Position numbers and translations under genes: made by a program
Assembly (NCBI GenBank): GCA_947307505.1
Contig: CAMZJG010000036.1
Span: 1 to 8,153, forward strand
From: an uncultured Clostridia bacterium
GTDB taxonomy: Bacteria; Bacillota_A; Clostridia; Oscillospirales; Oscillospiraceae
Direction: 5' to 3'
DNA length: 8,153 nt
The notes under the pieces: model-generated
What the model was told of the DNA's origin: nothing
The model's database searches: none
Seen by the model: the letters and a program-made list of their open reading frames with translations, nothing else
Shown: piece by piece, positions 1 through 6,338 of the stretch
Numbering within the stretch: the stretch's first letter is position 1
Layout of the letters: every line of letters begins with the position of its first letter

Positions 1-503
1 TAGGCGGAGAAGTTCAGGGCATGGACGTTCTTGGAGAACTCGCCGAAGAAGCGGGCCCAGGAACCGGCCTCCGGTTTGGCGTCCGCGTCCGCCACATCGG
101 CGGCCATCTTCCCGGTGCCGTTGAGGGAGATAAAGAAGAAGGGCCGGTCCACGCTCTTGACGATGGGGGAAAAATGGGGCATCCCCTTGGGGATGTAGAT
201 CGTGTGGGGGGTGGCAAAGCGATGGCGGATCCCCTCCGGCCCCAGGTCCGCTTCCAGCTCAGCTCCCAGATGGAGCATGTCCTCCGGATCGGCGCTCAGG
301 AACCAGAGCACCTGGTCGTAATCGTGGGTGTGCAGTTTCTCCGTCTCCTCCGGGATCATGCCGCAGCCGTCCACCAGGCAGTAGCGCACGGAGATGCCGT
401 CGTAGTCGAAGAATTCCTTCTCCAGCACCGCGCCCAGCTTTACGATCCCCTCTCGGCCGTGGATGGGGATCTCTTTCTTCATGGATTCGTACTTTCCGCT
501 CAT
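1..503 (-). CDS. Cupin-fold protein of unknown function, 3' end at or beyond window edge
   Basis: An open minus-strand frame runs from ATG at 503 to the window edge, giving 167 residues with no stop. The next codon begins TA, so it is either Tyr or the stop codon; the protein may therefore be almost complete. The start is supported by GGAGGA at 511-516, 7 nt upstream. The cupin fold is indicated by H58-T-H60 followed by Asp/Gln (motif 1-like) and by P105-K-G107-M-P-H110 (the PxGxxH of motif 2). H58, H60 and H110, perhaps with an acidic residue such as E82, are likely metal ligands. No signal peptide or membrane segment is seen, so it is probably cytoplasmic. It resembles uncharacterised single- or double-cupin proteins of anaerobes with an HxHxYD..LWF pattern; that is recollection, not a search. 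It lies beyond the exporter terminator and probably has its own promoter. Substrate and reaction are unknown. Confidence 0.8.
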   Translation of the reverse strand, partial: MSGKYESMKKEIPIHGREGIVKLGAVLEKEFFDYDGISVRYCLVDGCGMIPEETEKLHTHDYDQVLWFLSADPEDMLHLGAELEADLGPEGIRHRFATPHTIYIPKGMPHFSPIVKSVDRPFFFISLNGTGKMAADVADADAKPEAGSWARFFGEFSKNVHALNFSA

Positions 504-527
504 ATTTGCATCCTCCGTTCTCATTTG

Positions 528-542
528 ATTGTTCTTAACAAT
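528..542. promoter_or_regulatory. Perfect dyad ATTGTT-CTT-AACAAT, candidate operator
   Basis: Two perfectly complementary 6-base arms, ATTGTT (528-533) and AACAAT (537-542), flank a 3-base centre. The dyad lies just downstream of the candidate -10 of the cupin gene, where transcription would start, and about 12 nt upstream of its ribosome binding site. Such a position suits a repressor site. As RNA the stem would be short and AT-rich, so a DNA-binding site is more likely than a hairpin. The regulator is unknown, and a 6-bp dyad can arise by chance in AT-rich intergenic DNA. Confidence 0.3.
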
Positions 543-570
543 ATCATAACAGATCGGAGAAAAAACACAA
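543..570 (-). promoter_or_regulatory. Candidate sigma-A-type promoter for the cupin gene
   Basis: On the minus strand, TTGTGT (565-570) and TATGAT (543-548) are separated by 16 nt and lie about 40 nt upstream of the cupin ATG. The -10 matches the consensus TATAAT at 5 of 6 positions; the -35 matches only at TTG. The -35 overlaps the U run of the upstream terminator. A promoter is expected here because the terminator should end transcription from above, but the match is modest and unproven. Confidence 0.35.
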
Positions 571-617
571 GTCCCGCGTATCAGATATGCATCATAAGCA
601 TCGGATACGCGGGACTT
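560..617 (-). terminator. Rho-independent terminator after the ABC exporter operon
   Basis: A perfect 14-bp inverted repeat (569-582 and 604-617; arm AAGTCCCGCGTATC) is followed on the minus strand by TTGTGTTTTTTC, a U-rich tail at 560-570. It begins 24 nt after the permease stop codon. Three more pairs can form inside the loop after one mismatch. The plus-strand side has only TTT and then GACTCGG, so this terminates minus-strand transcription and is not clearly bidirectional. Confidence 0.9.
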
Positions 618-641
618 TGACTCGGTAAATGAAAAAGGAAC

Positions 642-2240
642 TTACAGCGCCCGGAATGTTTCAGCCCCCCGGGTATCCAGCCAGCGCAGCAGGAGAGCGC
701 CTCCGGCGGCGAAGAGAACGGTCCAGATCAGGAGATACGGGATCGCTCCGATCCGATACCCGCCCAGGAGGTAGAGTCCTGCCAGAACGATGCACAGGAT
801 CCAGTCCCCGAATATGACGATGACCACCGCGCCGCTCTGCTTGATGGGGACCAGTTCGTTCGTCCAGGAGAGCAGGGCCATCCGGGTGCCCAGCGCCATA
901 CAGCAGCCTGTGTAGAAGAAGGTAAAGGCCAGAGGGAGCAGCACACAGAGAAGCCTTGCGGCGGGGGAGGCCTTCAGCGCGATCGCGCCGCAGACCGCGG
1001 CGAAGAGCAGGGGAACGCCGGAGAGGATCAGCTGCATGGCGCCTTTGGCCCGGAGTACGGTTTTTGACTCCACGGGCAGGGACTGGGGGATCCACAGGCT
1101 TTTCCCCTCCAGCGAGACGGAGGGGGCCGCCATGTTGCTCATGGAAGCGATCATGCACAGGGCGGTGCAGAGCAGCACCGCGGCGGCGTCCGGCATGGAG
1201 GCGAACACGTCGTTCAGGACGGAGAGCACCTCCGCTCCCTTGATAAGCAGCAGAACGCCGCATACGGGAACGAGCAGAACGCCGAGACCGCAGTTGAGCA
1301 TATAGTTGGGGCTGGAGGTGAACCGGGTCAGCTCCTTGTTCAGCAGCGCCCGGAAGGGCGTTTTCGCTTTTACCGCCTTTTCCGTGTAACGCTTTTTCGC
1401 GGCGGCGCCCCCGGCGGTTGCCAGCTTCAGGAAGCTGCGGGTGATCCCGATCCAGATCAGGAGAAAGAGGATCGCCGTCACAACGGTGAAGAGAACCGTG
1501 CTGAGCCAGTCCCCCTCGCCGATCCGGCCGAAGAGGTAAAGAACATGGGCTGCCCCTTTGATCCGGGATCCGTAAACTGCCGCGTTCGTCAGCATATCCC
1601 GGATCAGGAAGTTCGCCTTGAAATAAATGAAGTAGTAGGCGGCGATGAATACCAGGGCGGCCAGAACGGTGATAAAGCTCTTGTTCTTCAGCTTGACGCT
1701 GATCTTCGCCACCACCCAGCCCAGCAGGCAGGAGAGAATGAGGACAAGGAAAGACACGATGAGGAACAGGAGGATCCCGCAGATCACCCGGGCCGCCGTC
1801 GCCCCGGCCACCGCCCAGCCGACGATCAGGGCGGGGAGCAGGACCATGGACGAGTACAGGGTCCCCATCAGGTAGACATTCACCAGCCGGGCGGTAATGA
1901 CGGTGCGCACGGGAATGGGCAGGGAGAGGAGCTGGTCGTTATCCTTGGCCAGATACAGGCCGGAATAGGTGTTGAACACGCTGCCGAAAGCGCCGAGGAT
2001 GACGGCGATCCCGCCCATCAGCAGGAAATACAGCCAGCCCACGCCTGCCTGGATCAGCCCGCCGCAGAGGCTGAGGGAGAGGGCGGTGAACATGCCGCCC
2101 AGGATGCAGATCATGATGACGCCGAAGAAGACGAACCAGGCGATCACGGCTCCCTTTGAGCGCATCCGGTTTTTCTTCGCATCGTAGAAATAACCCTTGA
2201 AGACCTCCGCCAGCTGTTTTTTCAGCAGGACCTTCAGCAT
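642..2240 (-). CDS. ABC-2 type exporter permease, 12 predicted membrane helices
   Basis: This 532-residue integral membrane protein is the channel half of an ABC exporter powered by the ATPase encoded immediately upstream. Hydrophobic segments lie at roughly 31-55, 66-88, 121-146, 149-178, 188-207, 245-268, 315-334, 350-372, 403-424, 428-452, 470-494 and 498-520, with a cationic cytoplasmic-type stretch around 271-312. The two halves look related: L-L-K-K-Q-L near residue 5 resembles L-L-N-K-E-L near 299, and the LPIPVRTVITARL segment near 107 resembles LPVESKTVLRAK near 388. It therefore looks like a fused pair of 6-helix ABC-2 units. There is no signal peptide or binding-protein partner, which fits export. 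The ATG lies 1 nt after the ATPase stop (TGA-G-ATG), so translation is probably coupled; GAGGAAGAG at the end of the ATPase gene can act as ribosome binding site. The terminator at 560-617 follows. The substrate cannot be predicted. Confidence 0.88.
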   Translation of the reverse strand: MLKVLLKKQLAEVFKGYFYDAKKNRMRSKGAVIAWFVFFGVIMICILGGMFTALSLSLCGGLIQAGVGWLYFLLMGGIAVILGAFGSVFNTYSGLYLAKDNDQLLSLPIPVRTVITARLVNVYLMGTLYSSMVLLPALIVGWAVAGATAARVICGILLFLIVSFLVLILSCLLGWVVAKISVKLKNKSFITVLAALVFIAAYYFIYFKANFLIRDMLTNAAVYGSRIKGAAHVLYLFGRIGEGDWLSTVLFTVVTAILFLLIWIGITRSFLKLATAGGAAAKKRYTEKAVKAKTPFRALLNKELTRFTSSPNYMLNCGLGVLLVPVCGVLLLIKGAEVLSVLNDVFASMPDAAAVLLCTALCMIASMSNMAAPSVSLEGKSLWIPQSLPVESKTVLRAKGAMQLILSGVPLLFAAVCGAIALKASPAARLLCVLLPLAFTFFYTGCCMALGTRMALLSWTNELVPIKQSGAVVIVIFGDWILCIVLAGLYLLGGYRIGAIPYLLIWTVLFAAGGALLLRWLDTRGAETFRAL

Positions 2241-2241
2241 C

Positions 2242-2949
2242 TCACTCTTCCTCCAGTTCCAGGAAGACCTCTTCCAGGCTGTCGTCCCCCTTGACCTCTT
2301 CCATGGTCCCGGCCTTCACCAGTTTGCCCTGCTTGATGATGGCTACCTTGTCGCAGAGCTTCTCTGCCACCTCCAGCACATGGGTGGAGAAAAAGATGGC
2401 GCCGCCCGCGTCGCAGTGTTCCCGCATCATCTCCTTCAGAAGGTGAGAGGCCTTGGGGTCCAGCCCCACAAAGGGCTCGTCCATGATGATGAGCTTCGGA
2501 TCATGGAGCCAGGCGGAGATCAGCGCCAGCTTCTGCTTCATGCCGTGGGAATAGGCGGAGATAGGCTGGGCCAGGTCACCGGTGAGCTCAAAGATCCCTG
2601 CATATTTCCGGATGCGCTCCTGCCGCACTTCGGCGGGGATGGCGAACACGTCCCCGATAAAATTCAGATACTTGATGCCGCTCATGAAGTCGTACAGATC
2701 CGGGTTGTCCGGGATGTAGGCCAGCTCCCGTTTGCACTTCACCGGATCCTCCAGAAGGGAGGTGCCGTCGATGGAAACAGAGCCCTCGTCGAACTGCAGG
2801 ATCCCCACTGCGCATCTCAGGGTGGTGCTTTTGCCCGCGCCGTTATGGCCGATGAAGCCGAAGATCTCCCCGGGCAGGATATGCAGGGAGAGATCGTCCA
2901 CCGCTTTTTTCTCCCCGTAGGTTTTCGTCAGATGTTCGATATTCAGCAT
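2242..2949 (-). CDS. ABC transporter ATP-binding protein of the exporter
   Basis: This 235-residue nucleotide-binding subunit hydrolyses ATP at the inner face of the membrane to drive the adjacent permease. Visible motifs are Walker A GHNGAGKST (34-42), signature YSHGM (133-137, replacing LSGGQ as often in ABC-2 exporters), Walker B LIIMDEP (153-159), D-loop GLDP (162-165) and H-loop His190. The Q-loop region reads YIPDNP, with Asp where Gln is classical; this is common in this exporter branch as I know it. The C-terminus is acidic (ELEEE). The ATG at 2949 is chosen because AAGGAG lies at 2960-2965, 10 nt upstream, and because homology to the family starts there. The frame stays open upstream to 3375, but that part overlaps the methyltransferase and is a shadow. 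The permease follows after 1 nt. The methyltransferase stop is 38 nt upstream with no terminator between, so co-transcription is likely. Confidence 0.95.
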   Translation of the reverse strand: MLNIEHLTKTYGEKKAVDDLSLHILPGEIFGFIGHNGAGKSTTLRCAVGILQFDEGSVSIDGTSLLEDPVKCKRELAYIPDNPDLYDFMSGIKYLNFIGDVFAIPAEVRQERIRKYAGIFELTGDLAQPISAYSHGMKQKLALISAWLHDPKLIIMDEPFVGLDPKASHLLKEMMREHCDAGGAIFFSTHVLEVAEKLCDKVAIIKQGKLVKAGTMEEVKGDDSLEEVFLELEEE

Positions 2950-2987
2950 GGTTTTCTTTCTCCTTGGCGTTTTCGAATGTGACCGCT

Positions 2988-3704
2988 TCAGGCGTCTGCC
3001 CGTTTCCGCAGCGTGAACAGCCGCCGGGCCTCGGATTTCTCCCCTGGCCAGGCAAAATGCTCCAGCTTTTCCACGGTGAAGTACGGGGAGAACAGAGAAG
3101 TCCATTCCCCGTCGCTCCGGGAGACGAGGCGGAGTACCCCGTCCACGTAGAGCCGGTTCCCGTCCTTCAGCTCCATGTTCCGCCGGGCGGCGGCTTCCGG
3201 AGTAAGGTGGAAATTCAGCCCGATGATCACCGCCGCGTCCCGGGTGCAGATCCGGGCCGCTTCCCGGAGAATATATTTTGCAGTCTCCGGAGGGATCACG
3301 TCCAGAACGTTGGAGCAGATGAAGCCGTCGTAAGTCCCGGCGGGGACGGTGGAAAGCCAGTTCCTGGGGATACATACGGCCTTCAGCCGGTCCTCCACTC
3401 CGAAAAGAGCCGCATAGACCCGGGCCGCTTCCGCGGCTCCGGGAGCGGGATCTGCCGCCGTCACGTCGGGACAGCCGCTTTTCGCCGCGATGATCCCGGC
3501 CCAGGCGCTGCCGCAGCCGTAGTCCAGCACCTTTTTCCGCTGCCCCAGGAAAGCCGCCGCCCGAAAGAGCTTTTCCGCGGGAGCGAGGTCTTTCCAGTCA
3601 TCAGATCCGGGCGGCGTTTCCGCCCTGTCCTCCCGGGAAGGGGCCAGCGCTTTGCTCCAGAAATCGATGAGGATCTCTTCCTCCCGTGCCGCATCTGCAG
3701 TCAT
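2988..3704 (-). CDS. Class I SAM-dependent methyltransferase, substrate unknown
   Basis: A 238-residue soluble protein with a Rossmann-type methyltransferase core. Motif I is VLDYGCG (59-65), the glycine-rich S-adenosylmethionine loop. An acidic residue after strand 2 (Asp85 in TAADP) should bind the ribose hydroxyls. A motif IV-like segment, ICSNVLDVIPPE, lies near 127-138. The roughly 55 residues before motif I are probably a substrate or cap region, and the C-terminal 70 residues carry further strands. Its ATG overlaps the hydrolase stop in an ATGA arrangement, indicating translational coupling; AAAGGA at 3715-3720 is its ribosome binding site. The exporter ATPase follows after 38 nt. There is no DNA, rRNA or tRNA recognition domain or specific catalytic motif such as NPPY, so a small-molecule substrate is more likely, but this is inference. 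Confidence 0.85.
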   Translation of the reverse strand: MTADAAREEEILIDFWSKALAPSREDRAETPPGSDDWKDLAPAEKLFRAAAFLGQRKKVLDYGCGSAWAGIIAAKSGCPDVTAADPAPGAAEAARVYAALFGVEDRLKAVCIPRNWLSTVPAGTYDGFICSNVLDVIPPETAKYILREAARICTRDAAVIIGLNFHLTPEAAARRNMELKDGNRLYVDGVLRLVSRSDGEWTSLFSPYFTVEKLEHFAWPGEKSEARRLFTLRKRADA

Positions 3705-4312
3705 TCCGCTGCCGTCCTTTCCTTCTCTCTGATCCAGGCGTCCAAAAAGGTCATCTGCGCCTCAGTGTGGAACCAGTGCTCCCCGCCCTCCATGACCGTG
3801 AGGTCCGCGCCGTGGGCTTTTGCGAAGGCCTCCGCTGTATCCCGGGAGGTGAAGGTATCCAGACTGCCGTACAGGATCTCCGTGGGGGCGGTCCACCGGA
3901 GCGGGTGGGCCCGGACCCAGCACAGGTATTCCCAGGACAGGTCTTCTTCATAGGAAGCGGGGATCACGCCCTTCTGTTCCAGCTCCGCCTCCGTCACCCC
4001 GGCCCCGGCCATCATCCCGGTGATGAGCTTCTCCATGTCCAGGATGGGGGAGATGAGATAGGCCCGTCGGACCAGGGGATCGATCCCGGCATGGAGGCTG
4101 TAATAGGCCCCGATGCTGTTGGCGATCAGGGTGATCCGCCCGGATCCCTCGGCGAGCTTTTCCGCCGCCTCCCGGATCTCCGATCCGGTCTCCCAGGGGG
4201 AATCGGACCGGTAATCCAGTCCCAGGACCTTTGAACCGGGAAATAAAGGTACATAGTGCAGCACTTCATCGGCGCTGCCGCCCCTGCCGTGGACGTATAA
4301 GACCGTTTTCAT
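3701..4312 (-). CDS. Small alpha/beta-fold hydrolase
   Basis: A 203-residue protein with the alpha/beta hydrolase layout: oxyanion segment HGRGG (8-12), nucleophile elbow ANSIG with Ser66, acid Asp152 in YGSLD and base His179 in GGEHW. All three triad members are present and in order, so it is probably an active serine hydrolase (esterase, thioesterase or peptidase type). Ala64 replaces the first Gly of the usual GxSxG elbow. The short length and absence of a signal peptide suggest a cytoplasmic enzyme of the small RBBP9/YdeN-like kind, a tentative comparison. The ATG at 4312 is 10 nt after the stop of the flavoprotein gene, and a TGAGGA overlapping that stop can act as ribosome binding site. 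The 3' end overlaps the methyltransferase start by 4 nt. The substrate is unknown. Confidence 0.85.
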   Translation of the reverse strand: MKTVLYVHGRGGSADEVLHYVPLFPGSKVLGLDYRSDSPWETGSEIREAAEKLAEGSGRITLIANSIGAYYSLHAGIDPLVRRAYLISPILDMEKLITGMMAGAGVTEAELEQKGVIPASYEEDLSWEYLCWVRAHPLRWTAPTEILYGSLDTFTSRDTAEAFAKAHGADLTVMEGGEHWFHTEAQMTFLDAWIREKERTAAE

Positions 4313-4322
4313 ACCCCTGTCC

Positions 4323-5006
4323 TCACACCGTCCCGTTCACGATCCGGGCATATTCCTCCTCCGGGATCATGGGGGAGCCGATCCCGGCCAGCAGATCCTC
4401 ATGGATGGACCCGGAAATGGCGTACTGCCTTCCCGCTTCCCGCACCCGCTCCAGCCGGGGCCCTGTGACGACCTTCGCCTCCGGAGCGTTGAACATGGGG
4501 CTTTCGGGTACCGTGAGGATCGTGTTCCGGCCCGGGAACATCAGCCGGAACTGGGCCGCCGCGGGCTCGAAATTATGCCGGCTGTTGGGGAAGCCGCAGC
4601 CGCATATCATCAGGAAGTGCAGACGGCTGACGTCCGCCTGGCCCACGTGGACATACCGGTCTCCCGCTTTTTTCATAGCCATGCCGGTGAGGGGGAGCAG
4701 ACGGTCGGCTAGCGCCTTCAGAGGTGCGGGCATGCCGTAGCAGTACAAAGGAAAACTGAAAACAAGAAGATCGCTTTCCGTGATCTCCTTCAGGATCCCG
4801 CCCATATCATCGTCGTGGATGCAGACGCCCCCGTTCCGCATGCAGGCGAAGCAGCCGGTGCAATATTCGATGTGTTTGTCGATCACGCGGATCAGCCGGA
4901 TCTCCTGCGCTGCCGCATCCTCCATGCCGGCCAGAAAAGCCCGGGTGATATGCATGGTATCGCTCTTGTCCCCCTTGGGACTGCCGTTCAGCACCAGGAT
5001 CTTCAT
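4323..5006 (-). CDS. Flavodoxin-fold NAD(P)H-dependent reductase, probable iron-sulfur flavoprotein
   Basis: A 227-residue protein. An N-terminal strand followed by NGSPKGDKSDT (7-17) is the FMN phosphate-binding loop of the NADPH-dependent FMN reductase family. Four cysteines, C49, C52, C55 and C62, follow in the compact pattern C-x2-C-x2-C-x6-C with D65-D66-D67 after them. This matches the cluster motif of archaeal and clostridial iron-sulfur flavoproteins, so a 4Fe-4S cluster next to FMN is likely. SFPLYCYGMPAPLK near 84-97 is the typical second flavin-contact region, followed by A-D-R. The likely role is cytoplasmic electron transfer or reduction of a quinone, nitro compound or other small acceptor; the acceptor is not known. 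The ATG at 5006 is preceded by GGAGG at 5014-5018 with 7-nt spacing. The hydrolase follows after 10 nt. Confidence 0.87.
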   Translation of the reverse strand: MKILVLNGSPKGDKSDTMHITRAFLAGMEDAAAQEIRLIRVIDKHIEYCTGCFACMRNGGVCIHDDDMGGILKEITESDLLVFSFPLYCYGMPAPLKALADRLLPLTGMAMKKAGDRYVHVGQADVSRLHFLMICGCGFPNSRHNFEPAAAQFRLMFPGRNTILTVPESPMFNAPEAKVVTGPRLERVREAGRQYAISGSIHEDLLAGIGSPMIPEEEYARIVNGTV

Positions 5007-5024
5007 CTTGCTTCCTCCGTTTTA

Positions 5025-5048
5025 CGGGGATCCCGTACCCGATCCCCG
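5025..5048 (-). other. Intergenic hairpin between the NUDIX and flavoprotein genes
   Basis: CGGGGATC (5025-5032) and GATCCCCG (5041-5048) form a perfect 8-bp stem with an 8-base loop in the 50-nt gap. On the minus strand it is followed by TAAAACGGAGG, not by a U run, so it is unlikely to terminate. It sits just above the flavoprotein ribosome binding site and may affect mRNA stability or be incidental. Confidence 0.4.
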
Positions 5049-5056
5049 CGCTGCAG

Positions 5057-5506
5057 CTACTTCAATTCCGCTGCCCAGTCTCCGGCTTCTCTGCGGTAGA
5101 AGAACTCGCTGAGCTCTTCCCGGAGAAAAACCTCCAGCAGCTTCTGCATGTCGTCGGCGAGACGCAGCTTCGGCAGATCAGCCAGTGATACCCAGCTGAC
5201 TGCCCCCTCCCGGGATGCCCGCAGGGTCCCGGAAAACCGCTCCGCGGAATACAGCAGCACGACGTAGCGGTGCCCCCCGTCGCACCAGTCCTTGATCCCG
5301 CACAGACGGGGATGGAGGACGGTGAGGCCGGTTTCCTCATAAACCTCCCGGATCACCGCGTCGGTAAAGCTCTCTCCCGTTTCCACATGCCCGCCGGGGA
5401 AAGCTGCACCGGGCCACGCGGGATCCAGCCGATCCTGCACCAGCACCCGGTCCCCGTCCCGGATCATGCACATATTGGTAAATTCTACGGCTTCCGTGCT
5501 TCTCAT
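5057..5506 (-). CDS. NUDIX hydrolase, 8-oxo-dGTP diphosphatase-like
   Basis: A 149-residue cytoplasmic enzyme expected to cleave a nucleoside diphosphate linked to another moiety, with divalent metal. The Nudix box is intact from G39 to L61: G-x5-E45-x7-R53-E54-V55-x-E57-E58-x-G60-L61, with FPGGHVE leading into it. The wording (WPG before FPGGH, CGIKDW, then RYVVLLY) resembles MutT-like proteins of Firmicutes annotated as 8-oxo-dGTP diphosphatases, but the nucleotide pocket cannot be proven by eye. I chose the ATG at 5506 because GGGAG lies 8 nt upstream. An in-frame ATG at 5521 adds five residues (MGEKQ) but has no ribosome binding site, and those bases form the site for 5506. The gene is 68 nt below the trmD stop with no terminator between, so read-through from trmD is plausible. 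The flavoprotein gene follows after 50 nt. Confidence 0.88.
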   Translation of the reverse strand: MRSTEAVEFTNMCMIRDGDRVLVQDRLDPAWPGAAFPGGHVETGESFTDAVIREVYEETGLTVLHPRLCGIKDWCDGGHRYVVLLYSAERFSGTLRASREGAVSWVSLADLPKLRLADDMQKLLEVFLREELSEFFYRREAGDWAAELK

Positions 5507-5574
5507 CTGCTTTTCTCCCATGCACCGCAGCGCAATTCATGGCACAGCCGATTCATACGCCGATCAGGCGCGAT

Positions 5575-6336
5575 TCACGCCTCCGAAGGAGGCAATTCAT
5601 TCTCCAGTTCCCGGAGCAGCTCCCGGTCCTCCCCGGTCAGAGGGAAGCGCTCCAGCATATCCGGCCGCCGGTCCCGTGTCCTGCGCAGGGCTTCCTTCCG
5701 CCGCCATCGGGCGATCTTGCCGTGGTTGCCGCTGACCAGCACCTCCGGAACGCCCCGGCCCTCCCATACCAGAGGACGGGAGTACTGGGGGTACTCCAGC
5801 AGACCGCTGTAATGGCTCTCGTCCTGGAAACAGCTGACGTCGCTGAGGACGCCGGGCACCAGGCGGCATACCGCGTCGGCGATGGCCATGGCGGCCAGCT
5901 CCCCGCCGGTGAGGACGAAATCCCCCAGACTCAGTTCCTCGTCCACACAGGCTTCGATGAACCGCTCGTCCACCCCTTCGTAGTGGCCGCACACCAGGAT
6001 GAGGCGGGAATAATCCCGCTGGAGACGGTTGGCCTCCGCCTGGGTGAAGGGCTTGCCCGCAGGGGACATGTAGATGGTATGCACCCGCTCCCCGGCCTGA
6101 CGGCAAACGTCCTGCCAGCAGTCGTACAGGGGCTGGGCCTGCATGATCATCCCCTGGCCGCCCCCATAGGGAGCGTCGTCCACCTGCTTCTGCTTGTTCA
6201 GGGTATAGTCCCGGATCTGATGGGGTTCGATGCGGATGATGTCGTTTTTCTGGGCGCGGCCCAGGATGCTTTCCCCCAGTCCTGCCCGAATGGTATCGGG
6301 AAACAGGGTGAGGATATCGATCTGCATGGTGACCAT
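5575..6336 (-). CDS. trmD: tRNA (guanine-N1)-methyltransferase TrmD
   Basis: Transfers methyl from S-adenosylmethionine to N1 of G37 next to the anticodon, preventing frameshifting. The protein is 253 residues, the normal length. Family motifs: IDILTLFP (6-13), YGGGQGMIM (57-65), CGHYEGVDERF (116-126), SLGDFVLTGGELAAM (136-150, part of the trefoil-knot SAM site), GLLEYPQYSRP (178-188) and SGNHGKIARWRR toward the C-terminus. The ATG at 6336 is 2 nt after the rimM stop and has GAGGGG 8 nt upstream inside rimM; the ATG at 6327 (Met4) is spaced too far from that site. Translation is therefore probably coupled to rimM. The segment DESHYS before GLLE places Glu where the E. coli catalytic Asp169 is expected by my alignment. 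The usual Firmicutes follower rplS is absent; a NUDIX gene follows. Confidence 0.97.
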   Translation of the reverse strand: MVTMQIDILTLFPDTIRAGLGESILGRAQKNDIIRIEPHQIRDYTLNKQKQVDDAPYGGGQGMIMQAQPLYDCWQDVCRQAGERVHTIYMSPAGKPFTQAEANRLQRDYSRLILVCGHYEGVDERFIEACVDEELSLGDFVLTGGELAAMAIADAVCRLVPGVLSDVSCFQDESHYSGLLEYPQYSRPLVWEGRGVPEVLVSGNHGKIARWRRKEALRRTRDRRPDMLERFPLTGEDRELLRELENELPPSEA

Positions 6337-6338
6337 GA

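Noticed and set aside
21..620. Plus-strand open frame of 199 codons opposite the cupin gene and through the terminator
   Set aside because: It runs through the terminator stem and opposes a minus-strand frame with cupin motifs and a GGAGGA site.
2197..2982. Plus-strand open frame of 261 codons opposite the ABC ATPase
   Set aside because: A mirror frame of a strongly conserved ATPase; no domain recognised.
2950..3375. N-terminal extension of the ABC ATPase frame to 3375
   Set aside because: It would overlap the methyltransferase in another frame, lacks ATPase-family sequence, and the ATG at 2949 has a good ribosome binding site.
2964..3953. Long plus-strand open frame (329 codons) opposite the methyltransferase and hydrolase
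   Set aside because: It is antisense to two genes with clear motifs and ribosome binding sites. Long antisense frames are expected in GC-rich DNA with biased third positions. Its product shows no family features.
5507..5521. Upstream ATG for the NUDIX gene at 5521
   Set aside because: No ribosome binding site precedes it, while its own bases supply GGGAG at the right distance for the ATG at 5506.
5579..5593. GCCTCC-GAA-GGAGGC inverted repeat at the end of trmD as a terminator
   Set aside because: A 6-bp stem within the last trmD codons with no U run after it; it probably reflects coding sequence.
5535..5599. Four spaced ATTCA (TGAAT on the minus strand) words around the trmD-NUDIX gap
   Set aside because: Five-base words with unequal spacing (16, 22, 22) and different flanks; chance is enough to explain them.
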